Source: Pseudomonadota bacterium (GTDB lineage Bacteria > Pseudomonadota > Gammaproteobacteria > Burkholderiales > Rhodocyclaceae). From it: a stretch of DNA of 23,365 nt. The notes under the pieces were generated by a model that saw nothing but the letters and a program-made list of their open reading frames with translations, was not told where the DNA came from and searched no databases. This document shows, one piece after another, positions 17,258 to 23,365 of this stretch. The position numbers and the translations under genes are program-made. Each line of letters starts with the position of its first letter. Positions within the stretch are counted from its first letter, which is position 1. The stretch is from the NCBI GenBank assembly GCA_021811225.1, contig JAJZPJ010000016.1:1-23365 (forward strand), read 5' to 3'.

Positions 17258-17276
17258 TCGTGGCGAGAGCTACGCC
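17251..17276. terminator. Hairpin spanning the draG and SIR2-like gene stops
   Basis: GGCGTAG (17251-17257) and CTACGCC (17270-17276) form a perfect 7-bp stem around a 12-base loop. Both convergent stop codons lie in the stem. It could act as a shared two-way terminator, though no T-run is present. Confidence 0.4.
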
Positions 17277-18139
17277 GTGACCGCGGCCGTCTCGGCAACG
17301 GGCCAGGCGTGCAGCAGTTCGTCCACCGTGGCCTCGATGATCTCGATGCCCAGGCGCTGGCAACAGCGGCGCTCCTTGTCGCTGGGCTGCAGCAACAGCG
17401 CCCAGCCGGCCGGTTCGTTGGCGGCATCGTAGATCAGGTCGGAGAGCACCATGCGTTCCGAGTCGCGATCGAGGTGCATGCCCAGCAGCAGATAGCGCTT
17501 GCCGCGCCGTCGCGTCTTGACGAAATACGGCACCGCGAAACCGCCCATCAGTTCGGTGATGTAATCGACATAATCGGCGTCCGAGGCGATATAGCTCGAC
17601 CGGGGCGCGGGCGCGCCCATCGGCTTGAACAGGATGGGCCAGCCCGGATCGGATTGCGCCGGATCGATTTTGGAGTAGCTCTCGCCGTCGTGGGCGTAGA
17701 GCGTGAAGCGGTAATCGGTTCCGCCGATGCGCGCACAGCCGAGGATCAACAGGTGCGGCTTGCCGGCGTAGCCCTCCAGCAATTGCGTGTCGCGATTGAT
17801 GTCGATCACGTAGGGCGGGGCGATGGCGGCCAGCCATTGGTGCAGCGCGGCCCGGCTCCAGTGGCGGGTCCCGTAGGTGGTGTCGAGAAAGCGGGTGACG
17901 GCGCTGCGCCCGTGCTTCAGTTCTACATTCATCGCCGCGCGCGGAAACTCGACCATCAGCTTGGGCGCCATCGGTCGGCCGCCATTCATGGCCAGGATCA
18001 ACTGTTCGCTGGTGGCGGGCATGGCGCGGCCGTCGATCTGCGAGCGGACGTCGGCGAGCGCGCCGGGGCCGAGATAGGGAACGATGCTCGCGTCGGCGAG
18101 GCCGATCCGCCATTGGGAGAGGAGCGCGGGAGGGATCAT
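17270..18139 (-). CDS. SIR2-like (SIR2_2-type) protein between draT and draG, function unknown
   Basis: The 289-residue product resembles SIR2-like NAD-binding domains. YLGPGAL (22-28) sits where the family has the GAGxS nucleotide-binding loop. DINRDTQLLE (113-122) matches the TTNYDxLLE element that holds the catalytic Asn. FKPMG (171-175) stands where KLHG normally carries the catalytic His, followed by YIASDADYVDYITEL (183-197). RYLLLGMHLDRDSER (215-229) matches the LFVGYSLxD strand. The His is therefore replaced, which argues against normal NAD hydrolysis; NAD or ADP-ribose binding remains possible. I chose the ATG at 18139; the GTG at 18184 lies inside the predicted promoter. A NifA site and sigma-54-like promoter precede it. 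The assignment rests on motif pattern only. Confidence 0.75.
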   Translation of the reverse strand: MIPPALLSQWRIGLADASIVPYLGPGALADVRSQIDGRAMPATSEQLILAMNGGRPMAPKLMVEFPRAAMNVELKHGRSAVTRFLDTTYGTRHWSRAALHQWLAAIAPPYVIDINRDTQLLEGYAGKPHLLILGCARIGGTDYRFTLYAHDGESYSKIDPAQSDPGWPILFKPMGAPAPRSSYIASDADYVDYITELMGGFAVPYFVKTRRRGKRYLLLGMHLDRDSERMVLSDLIYDAANEPAGWALLLQPSDKERRCCQRLGIEIIEATVDELLHAWPVAETAAVTA

Positions 18140-18172
18140 GATGTCGGGTTCCGGATGAGATGCCCCTCTGCG

Positions 18173-18188
18173 TGCAAGAAGCACGCCC
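18173..18188 (-). promoter_or_regulatory. Probable sigma-54 promoter of the SIR2-like gene
   Basis: On the minus strand GGGCGT (18188-18183), spacer GCTTC and TTGCA (18177-18173) keep the invariant GG and GC ten bases apart and have a perfect -12 box; the -24 box is imperfect. The predicted start near 18163 gives a leader of about 24 bases to the ATG at 18139. Confidence 0.5.
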
Positions 18189-18204
18189 GAGGTCCGGCAA
18201 TCGA

Positions 18205-18262
18205 GGTGGGCACCTGGAGGGCGCCCAGAACGGCACCTGAGCGGGTGCCGCCCCGGGGCGGC
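18205..18262. repeat. Cluster of GC-rich dyads between draT and the SIR2-like gene
   Basis: CGGCACC (18231-18237) pairs with GGTGCCG (18244-18250) around a 6-base loop, and an overlapping 16-base perfect palindrome GCCGCCCCGGGGCGGC occupies 18247-18262. GGTGGGCACC near 18206 is a further short imperfect dyad. They could end draT transcription or bend the DNA between the NifA site and the promoter. Confidence 0.5.
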
Positions 18263-18282
18263 GGTGGCCGTCTTCGCGCGGT

Positions 18283-18298
18283 TGTCGGCTTTGCGACA
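18283..18298 (-). promoter_or_regulatory. NifA activator site upstream of the SIR2-like gene
   Basis: TGTCGGCTTTGCGACA is a perfect TGT-N10-ACA site. It lies between the draT stop (18308) and the SIR2-like gene, 94 bases upstream of its -24 element, nearly the same spacing as at rnfG (100) and nifH (98). Confidence 0.75.
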
Positions 18299-18307
18299 GG
18301 GGGCCGA

Positions 18308-19213
18308 CTACAGCGTCGCCAGACGCACCCGGTACAGTCCGCCGATCACCACGTGCTCGTCCTCGCCCTTCAGCATGCCGGGCAGCAACTGGCTGAAGAA
18401 GGCGAGTTTGGCCAGGGGCACATCGACGCTGAGGATGCTGTCGCCGAACTCGCCGGCCCGCTCGCGCGAACGGGAAAACGAACTGACGTTGTTGAGCAAT
18501 ACCACCTTGCTGTCGGCATCGTCCTCGGCGACGATCTCGTGGTCGCTCAGTCGATTGACGCCGCGATACAGCCGCAGATGGCTGCGTCGCGGGAAGCGGC
18601 GGGCGAGCTCGTACTGGCCGTAGGCGTAGAGCAGGTCGATCTGCGCTTCCAGCGCGTTGGTGCCGTACAGTCCCTGCGCGCGCATCGCCACATAGCGCTG
18701 CCAGGCGGCGCTGCCCGGTTCGCGCAGCGAGTCGCCGTGATGGCGCGGCATCAGGCCGAAGCGCGACTCCACCCAGCCCTTGAGCACCGCCGCTTCGCGC
18801 CCGTCCGCATCGAAGGCCCAGCCGCGCAGCACGCGCAGGTAGCTGGCCTTGGCCCGTGATTGTCCCTGGCCACCGGTGAGTCCCGCTTCCTCGGGATTGT
18901 CCAGGCGAAAGTGGGCCGCCATGTAGCCGCCGAAACGCTGCGCGCGCTCCGGCGCCGCGTCGATGTCGTCCAACAGATCGAACAGCGGGCGGTGCAGGGA
19001 GGCGACGCCGTCGATGGCGAGCGCGGTCGGTGCGCGCTGGAAAGTCAGGCTGCCCAGGATCGCCGCCGGCAGATTGCAGCGGTTGATCGGCAGCCGGGCG
19101 TGGCGGGGCAGGGACGGCTCGGCGGCGTTGTCGCGGGCACGACAAATAGCCGTGTCGATGTCGCAAACGGGAGGGCCGGCGGGATGCCCGGATTGCGCGC
19201 AGCGGCTTGTCAC
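18308..19213 (-). CDS. draT: DraT, NAD-dinitrogen-reductase ADP-ribosyltransferase
   Basis: DraT transfers ADP-ribose from NAD to an arginine of NifH, switching nitrogenase off when ammonium appears or energy drops. The 301-residue product has the conserved NRCNLP (44-49), a central SYLRVLRGWAFDADGREAAV, and an R-S-E type active-site pattern: LYRG with Arg217 (215-218), SSFS (244-247) and the acidic EDE (284-286) before HVVIGGLYRV. The only usable start is the GTG at 19213: an in-frame TGA lies four codons upstream and no ATG, GTG or TTG follows before the conserved region. No clear ribosome-binding site is seen. Codons 24-29 contain the nifH NifA site. It is divergent from nifH and separate from draG. 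Confidence 0.92.
   Translation of the reverse strand: MTSRCAQSGHPAGPPVCDIDTAICRARDNAAEPSLPRHARLPINRCNLPAAILGSLTFQRAPTALAIDGVASLHRPLFDLLDDIDAAPERAQRFGGYMAAHFRLDNPEEAGLTGGQGQSRAKASYLRVLRGWAFDADGREAAVLKGWVESRFGLMPRHHGDSLREPGSAAWQRYVAMRAQGLYGTNALEAQIDLLYAYGQYELARRFPRRSHLRLYRGVNRLSDHEIVAEDDADSKVVLLNNVSSFSRSRERAGEFGDSILSVDVPLAKLAFFSQLLPGMLKGEDEHVVIGGLYRVRLATL
19129..19144 (+). promoter_or_regulatory. NifA activator site of nifH, inside draT
   Basis: TGTCGCGGGCACGACA is a perfect TGT-N10-ACA site ending 98 bases before the nifH -24 element. It lies inside the start of the draT coding sequence on the opposite strand. Confidence 0.8.
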
Positions 19214-19242
19214 GTCAGGGTTTCACGACCGATCGGCAGCCC

Positions 19243-19258
19243 TGGCACGTTCCGTGCA
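19243..19258 (+). promoter_or_regulatory. Sigma-54 promoter of nifHDK
   Basis: TGGCAC (19243-19248), spacer GTTCC and GTGCA (19254-19258) match the -24/-12 consensus except for one base of the -12 box (GTGC for TTGC). The predicted start near 19268 leaves a leader of about 65 bases. Confidence 0.8.
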
Positions 19259-19270
19259 CAAGTCCTGCCA
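19255..19270 (-). promoter_or_regulatory. Possible sigma-54 promoter of draT overlapping that of nifH
   Basis: On the minus strand TGGCAG (19270-19265), spacer GACTT and GTGCA (19259-19255) keep GG and GC at the correct spacing. Its -12 GC (19256-19257) is the same base pair step as the -12 GC of the nifH promoter. It would start transcription near 19245, about 31 bases before the draT GTG. Confidence 0.45.
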
Positions 19271-19332
19271 GGCGCGGGGATTCCCCGGATTCGAAAGATT
19301 TCACCGCAGGATTTCAACTAGGAGATCGCATC

Positions 19333-20229
19333 ATGGCAAAACTTCGTCAGGCCGCCATTTACGGCAAGGGCGGTATCGGGAAGTCTACCACCACGCAAAA
19401 CCTTGTGGCGGCATTGGCCGAGGCCGGCAAGAAGGTGATGATCGTCGGCTGCGACCCGAAGGCCGACTCGACCCGTCTGATCCTGCACGCCAAGGCGCAG
19501 AACTCGGTCATGGAACTGGCGGCGGAAGCGGGCAGCGTCGAGGATCTGGAACTCGAGGACGTGCTCTCGGTCGGCTACGGCGGCATCAAGTGCGTCGAGT
19601 CCGGCGGCCCGGAACCCGGGGTCGGCTGCGCCGGCCGCGGCGTCATCACCGCCATCAATTTCCTCGAAGAGGAGGGCGCCTACAGCGACGACCTCGACTT
19701 CGTCTTCTACGACGTGTTGGGCGACGTGGTCTGCGGCGGCTTCGCCATGCCCATCCGCGAGAACAAGGCGCAGGAAATCTACATCGTCTGCTCCGGCGAA
19801 ATGATGGCGATGTACGCCGCCAACAACATCGCCAAGGGCATCGTCAAGTACGCCAACTCCGGCAGCGTGCGTCTGGCCGGATTGATCTGCAACAGCCGCA
19901 ATACCGACCGCGAGGATGAGCTGATCATGGCTCTGGCGGAGAAGCTAGGCTCGCAGATGATCCACTTCATTCCCCGCGACAACGCGGTGCAGCACGCCGA
20001 GATCCGGCGCATGACCGTGATCGAGTTCGATCCGACGCACAAGCAGGCCGACGAGTACCGGGCGCTGGCGAACAAGATCGTGGACAACAAGAAATTCGTG
20101 ATTCCGACGCCGATCACCATGGACGAACTCGAGGCCCTGTTGATGGAGTTCGGCATCATGGAAGTCGAGAACACCGCCATCATCGGCAAGACCGCGGCCG
20201 AACTGGCCGCCGATGCGATTGCCGCCTGA
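19333..20229 (+). CDS. nifH: NifH, nitrogenase iron protein (dinitrogenase reductase)
   Basis: NifH is the ATP-driven electron donor to the MoFe protein and also acts in cofactor assembly. The 298-residue product has the P-loop GKGGIGKSTT (11-20), switch regions DPKAD (41-45) and DVLGDVVCGGF (127-137), and the bridging [4Fe-4S] ligands Cys99 and Cys134. Arg102 in GCAGRGVIT is the expected target of DraT, so the DraT/DraG switch has its substrate here. The ATG at 19333 follows AGGAG; the open frame back to 19207 contains the promoter and is rejected. It is followed by nifD after 14 bases. Confidence 0.98.
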   Translation: MAKLRQAAIYGKGGIGKSTTTQNLVAALAEAGKKVMIVGCDPKADSTRLILHAKAQNSVMELAAEAGSVEDLELEDVLSVGYGGIKCVESGGPEPGVGCAGRGVITAINFLEEEGAYSDDLDFVFYDVLGDVVCGGFAMPIRENKAQEIYIVCSGEMMAMYAANNIAKGIVKYANSGSVRLAGLICNSRNTDREDELIMALAEKLGSQMIHFIPRDNAVQHAEIRRMTVIEFDPTHKQADEYRALANKIVDNKKFVIPTPITMDELEALLMEFGIMEVENTAIIGKTAAELAADAIAA

Positions 20230-20243
20230 CCAGGAGAATCGAA

Positions 20244-21719
20244 ATGTCTGCATTGACCCGCGAAGAAACCGAGGCGCTGATCCAGGAAGTGCTGGAGGTG
20301 TATCCGGAAAAGGCCAAGAAGGACCGCGCCAAACACCTGATGATCAACGACAAGGAACTCGAGTCGTCGAAGAAGTGCATCAGCTCCAACCGCAAGTCGC
20401 TGCCCGGCGTGATGACCATGCGCGGCTGCGCCTACGCCGGCTCCAAGGGCGTGGTCTGGGGGCCGATCAAGGACGTCATCTCGATCTCGCACGGTCCCAT
20501 CGGTTGCGGCCAGTATTCGCGCGCCGGTCGCCGCAACTACTATTCGGGCACCAGCGGCATCGACTCGTTCTGCGAGATGAACTTCAGCTCCGACTTTCAG
20601 GAGAAGGACATCGTCTTCGGCGGCGACAAGAAGCTGGCCAAGCTGATCAACGAAATCGAGACGCTGTTCCCGCTCAACAAGGGCATCTCGGTCCAATCAG
20701 AGTGCCCGGTCGGCCTGATCGGCGACGACATCGAGGCGGTGGCCAAGAAGGCCGCCAAGGAACTCGACAAGCCGGTGGTACCGGTGCGCTGCGAAGGCTT
20801 CCGCGGCGTCTCGCAGTCGCTCGGCCACCACATCGCCAACGACTCGGTACGCGACTGGATCATTTCCAACCGCGACGGCCGGGCCTTCGAGAAGACTCCC
20901 TACGATGTCGCCATCCTCGGCGACTACAACGTCGGCGGCGACGCCTGGGCCTCGCGCATCCTGCTCGAAGAGATGGGGCTGCGCGTGGTCGCCCAGTGGT
21001 CCGGCGACGGCACCCTGGCCGAGATGGAGAATACGCCCAACGTCAAGCTGAACCTGCTGCACTGCTACCGCTCGATGAACTACATCAGCCGGCACATGGA
21101 AGAGAAATACGGCATTCCCTGGCTCGAATACAATTTCTTCGGCCCGACCAAGATCAAGGAGTCGCTGCGCAAGATCGCCGGCTTCTTCGACGGCAGCATC
21201 AAGGAGGGCGCCGAGCGGGTGATCGAGAAGTACACGCCGCAGATGGACGCCGTGATCGCTAAGTTCAAGCCGCGCCTGCAGGGCAAGAAGGTCATGCTCT
21301 ACGTCGGCGGCCTGCGGCCGCGCCACGTGGTCGGCGCCTACGAAGATCTCGGCATGGAGGTGGTCGGTGCCGGCTACGAGTTCGCCCACAACGACGACTA
21401 CGACCGCACCATCAAGGAAATGGGCGACGCCACCCTGATCTACGACGACGTCACCGGCTACGAGTTCGAGGAATTCGTGAAAGCCATGAAGCCCGACCTG
21501 ATCGGCTCCGGGATCAAGGAAAAGTACGTATTCCACAAGATGGGCGTGCCCTTCCGTCAGCTCCACTCCTGGGACTATTCGGGCCCCTACCACGGCTGCG
21601 ACGGTTTCGCGGTGTTCGCCCGGGACATGGACATGACCATCAACAATCCCTGCTGGAACATGATGCAGGCCCCCTGGCAGCCGAAGGCCGCGGGCTCCCT
21701 GCTGAAGGTTGCCGCCTGA
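20244..21719 (+). CDS. nifD: NifD, nitrogenase MoFe protein alpha chain
   Basis: The 491-residue alpha subunit carries the active-site FeMo-cofactor. P-cluster ligands are Cys62, Cys88 and Cys154; cofactor ligands are Cys274 (LLHCYRSMNY) and His441 (QLHSWDYSGPYHG). Val70 and His195 (QSLGHHIAND), which control substrate access and proton delivery, are both present. These residues and the length mark a molybdenum nitrogenase rather than the shorter vanadium or iron-only type. AGGAGA precedes the ATG at good spacing. It follows nifH and precedes nifK in the usual order. Confidence 0.98.
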   Translation: MSALTREETEALIQEVLEVYPEKAKKDRAKHLMINDKELESSKKCISSNRKSLPGVMTMRGCAYAGSKGVVWGPIKDVISISHGPIGCGQYSRAGRRNYYSGTSGIDSFCEMNFSSDFQEKDIVFGGDKKLAKLINEIETLFPLNKGISVQSECPVGLIGDDIEAVAKKAAKELDKPVVPVRCEGFRGVSQSLGHHIANDSVRDWIISNRDGRAFEKTPYDVAILGDYNVGGDAWASRILLEEMGLRVVAQWSGDGTLAEMENTPNVKLNLLHCYRSMNYISRHMEEKYGIPWLEYNFFGPTKIKESLRKIAGFFDGSIKEGAERVIEKYTPQMDAVIAKFKPRLQGKKVMLYVGGLRPRHVVGAYEDLGMEVVGAGYEFAHNDDYDRTIKEMGDATLIYDDVTGYEFEEFVKAMKPDLIGSGIKEKYVFHKMGVPFRQLHSWDYSGPYHGCDGFAVFARDMDMTINNPCWNMMQAPWQPKAAGSLLKVAA

Positions 21720-21757
21720 GGGCAGAACAAGCGACAGAATCACCCCCTCAAGCTTAA

Positions 21758-21785
21758 GCCCGCGTCCACGGATGAGTGGCGGGGC
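21758..21785 (+). other. Imperfect hairpin between nifD and nifK
   Basis: GCCCGCGTCCAC (21758-21769) can pair imperfectly with GTGGCGGGGC (21776-21785) around GGATGA. It lies in the 79-base gap just before the nifK ribosome-binding site and may affect message stability or nifK translation. Confidence 0.35.
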
Positions 21786-21798
21786 AAAGGAGATCGAG

Positions 21799-23365
21799 AT
21801 GCAAAACGTAGAAGACATCAAGCCGTGCTTCCCGCTGTTTCGCAACGACGAATATCGGCAGACGATAGGCAACAAGCGCGCTTCCTTCGAGGAAGGCCAC
21901 GGCAAGGACAAGGTCGAGGAGACCTTCCTGTGGACCACCAGTCAGGAGTACCAGGAGCTCAACTTCAAGCGCGAAGCCCTGACCATCAATCCGGCCAAGG
22001 CCTGCCAGCCGCTCGGCTCCTCGCTGTGCGGCCTGGGTTACCACAAGGCGCTGGTCTATGTGCACGGCTCGCAGGGTTGCATCGCCTACTTCCGCACCTA
22101 CTTCAACCGCCATTTCAAGGAGCCGGTCGCGATCATCGCCGACTCGATGACCGAGGATGCGGCGGTGTTCGGCGGCCAGAAGAACGTCCATGAAGGTCTG
22201 GCCAACGCCGCCAAACTCTACGATGCCGAGATGATCGTGATGTCCACCACCTGCATCGCCGAGGTGATCGGCGACGACCTGAACGCATTCATCGGCAACG
22301 CCCGCAAGGAGGGCCACGTGCCCGAAGATTTCCCCATCCCCTTCGCGCATACGCCGTCCTTCGTCGGCTCGCACGTCACCGGCTGGGACAACATGGAAGA
22401 GGGCATCCTGCGCTACTTCACCCTCAACCACATGGAAGACAAGCTGCCGGGCAAGAACGGCAAGATCAACATCGTGCCGGGCTTCGAGACCTATCTGGGC
22501 AACTTCCGCGTGATCAAGCGCATGTTGCAGGAGATGGACGTCGATTACACCATGCTCTCGGACCCCGAGGAGGTGCTCGACACGCCCGCCGACGGCAGCT
22601 TCACCATGTACGCCGGCGGCACCACCCAGGACGAGGTCAAGGACGCGCCCAACGCCCACACCACCTTCCTGCTGCAGCCCCTGCAACTCGACAAGACCAA
22701 GAAGTTCGTCGAGGGCACCTGGAACCACGAGGTGCCCAAGCTCGACATCCCGATGGGCGTGGAGTGGACCGATGCCTGGCTGATGAAGGTGAGTGAGGTC
22801 ACCGGCAAGCCCATACCCGCTTCGCTCACCCGTGAGCGCGGGCGCCTGCTGGACATGATGACCGACTCGCACGCCTGGCTGCACGGCAAGAAGATGGCGC
22901 TCTACGGCGATCCGGACTTCGTCATGGGCCTGACCAAGGTGTTGCTCGAATTCGGCATCGAGCCGACCCACATCGTCTGCAACAACGGAGCCAAGCGCTG
23001 GAAGAAGGCCATGGAAGCGCTGCTCGCCGAGTCGCCCTACGGCGCCGGCGCCAAGCTCTATCCGGGCGCCGACCTGTGGCACCTGCGCAGCCTGTGCTTC
23101 ACCGACAAGCCCGATTTCCTGATCGGCAACAGCTACGGCAAGTACATCCAGCGCGACACCCTGCACTTGGGCGAAGCGTTCGAGGTGCCGCTGATCCGCC
23201 TGGGCTTTCCGATCTTCGACCGCCATCACCTGCACCGCCAGACCACGCTGGGCTACGAAGGCGCCATGCAGATCCTCACCACGTTGACCAACGCGGTGCT
23301 GGAACGGCTGGACGACAAGACCCGCGGCCTGGGGACCACCGATTACAACCACGATCTGGTGCGAT
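21799..23365 (+). CDS. nifK: NifK, nitrogenase MoFe protein beta chain (stop codon outside the window)
   Basis: The window holds 522 codons of nifK, ending DYNHDLVR. The family normally ends at about this point with LVR, so only the stop codon is probably missing. P-cluster ligands are Cys69 (AKACQPLG), Cys94 (GSQGCIAYFR) and Cys152 (STTCIAEVIGDD), with the neighbouring Ser/Thr residues of the family. TPSFVGSHVTGWDNM and PGFETYLGNFRVIKRM are typical NifK segments. The N-terminal extension of about 50 residues before the conserved core (EDIKPCFPLF onward) marks the molybdenum enzyme, since VnfK and AnfK are shorter there. AAAGGAGA precedes the ATG at 21799. It partners NifD. Confidence 0.97.
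   Translation, partial: MQNVEDIKPCFPLFRNDEYRQTIGNKRASFEEGHGKDKVEETFLWTTSQEYQELNFKREALTINPAKACQPLGSSLCGLGYHKALVYVHGSQGCIAYFRTYFNRHFKEPVAIIADSMTEDAAVFGGQKNVHEGLANAAKLYDAEMIVMSTTCIAEVIGDDLNAFIGNARKEGHVPEDFPIPFAHTPSFVGSHVTGWDNMEEGILRYFTLNHMEDKLPGKNGKINIVPGFETYLGNFRVIKRMLQEMDVDYTMLSDPEEVLDTPADGSFTMYAGGTTQDEVKDAPNAHTTFLLQPLQLDKTKKFVEGTWNHEVPKLDIPMGVEWTDAWLMKVSEVTGKPIPASLTRERGRLLDMMTDSHAWLHGKKMALYGDPDFVMGLTKVLLEFGIEPTHIVCNNGAKRWKKAMEALLAESPYGAGAKLYPGADLWHLRSLCFTDKPDFLIGNSYGKYIQRDTLHLGEAFEVPLIRLGFPIFDRHHLHRQTTLGYEGAMQILTTLTNAVLERLDDKTRGLGTTDYNHDLVR

Noticed and set aside
17181..19166. 661-residue minus-strand open frame overlapping the SIR2-like gene and draT
   Set aside because: Arg/Pro-rich and in a different frame from the two conserved proteins; it results from high GC content.
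21754..23352. 532-residue minus-strand open frame opposite nifK
   Set aside because: Antisense shadow; nifK on the plus strand is complete with all P-cluster ligands.
20244..23365. Alternative (vanadium or iron-only) nitrogenase
   Set aside because: NifD length, Cys274/His441/Val70 context and the long NifK N-terminus are those of the molybdenum enzyme, and no vnfG/anfG gene lies between D and K.

Overview
This window is a nitrogen-fixation (nif) gene region from a high-GC proteobacterium. The gene set points to a betaproteobacterium of the Rhodocyclales type (Azoarcus, Dechloromonas, Azonexus or Accumulibacter relatives): Mo-nitrogenase nifHDK, a NifL/NifA pair whose NifA lacks the oxygen-sensing cysteine motif, nifM, an Rnf1-type electron-transport operon, and the DraT/DraG nitrogenase switch. 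The taxonomic placement is inference from gene content; there is no rRNA gene in the window.

Layout from left to right. The window opens on the 3' end of a tRNA (probably tRNA-Arg) followed by about 500 bases with a perfect 12-bp inverted repeat, a possible ORF remnant and no convincing gene. A TrpD2/YbiB-like gene follows on the minus strand, then a plus-strand operon nifV-nifW-nifZ-nifM with its own sigma-54 promoter. Convergent to it is a long minus-strand operon rnfG-rnfE-rseC-rnfA-rnfB-rnfC-rnfD-rnfH, running from about 10.5 kb down to 4.6 kb, with an unusual gene order. Divergent from rnfG is nifL-nifA. Next comes nifB-fdx(4Fe-4S)-fdx(2Fe-2S)-draG, led by a NifA site and a sigma-54 promoter. 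On the minus strand, facing draG, are a SIR2-like gene and then draT. Divergent from draT is nifH-nifD-nifK; only the last few bases of nifK are missing at the window edge.

How the genes work together. NifL (redox/nitrogen sensor) inhibits NifA, which activates sigma-54 promoters. I can read -24/-12 elements upstream of nifV, rnfG, nifL, nifB, the SIR2-like gene and nifH. Four perfect TGT-N10-ACA NifA sites share the longer palindrome TGTCG-N6-CGACA, and a fifth upstream of nifV has one mismatch. Rnf uses membrane energy to deliver low-potential electrons through ferredoxins to NifH. NifB makes the cofactor core, NifV makes homocitrate, NifM matures NifH, and NifW/NifZ help build the MoFe protein. 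DraT ADP-ribosylates NifH and DraG reverses this.

The parts most worth following up are the NAD-related group around draT: a SIR2-like protein of unknown role with its own apparent NifA/sigma-54 promoter and a missing catalytic histidine, and two overlapping, face-to-face sigma-54-like promoters for nifH and draT that share one -12 GC dinucleotide.
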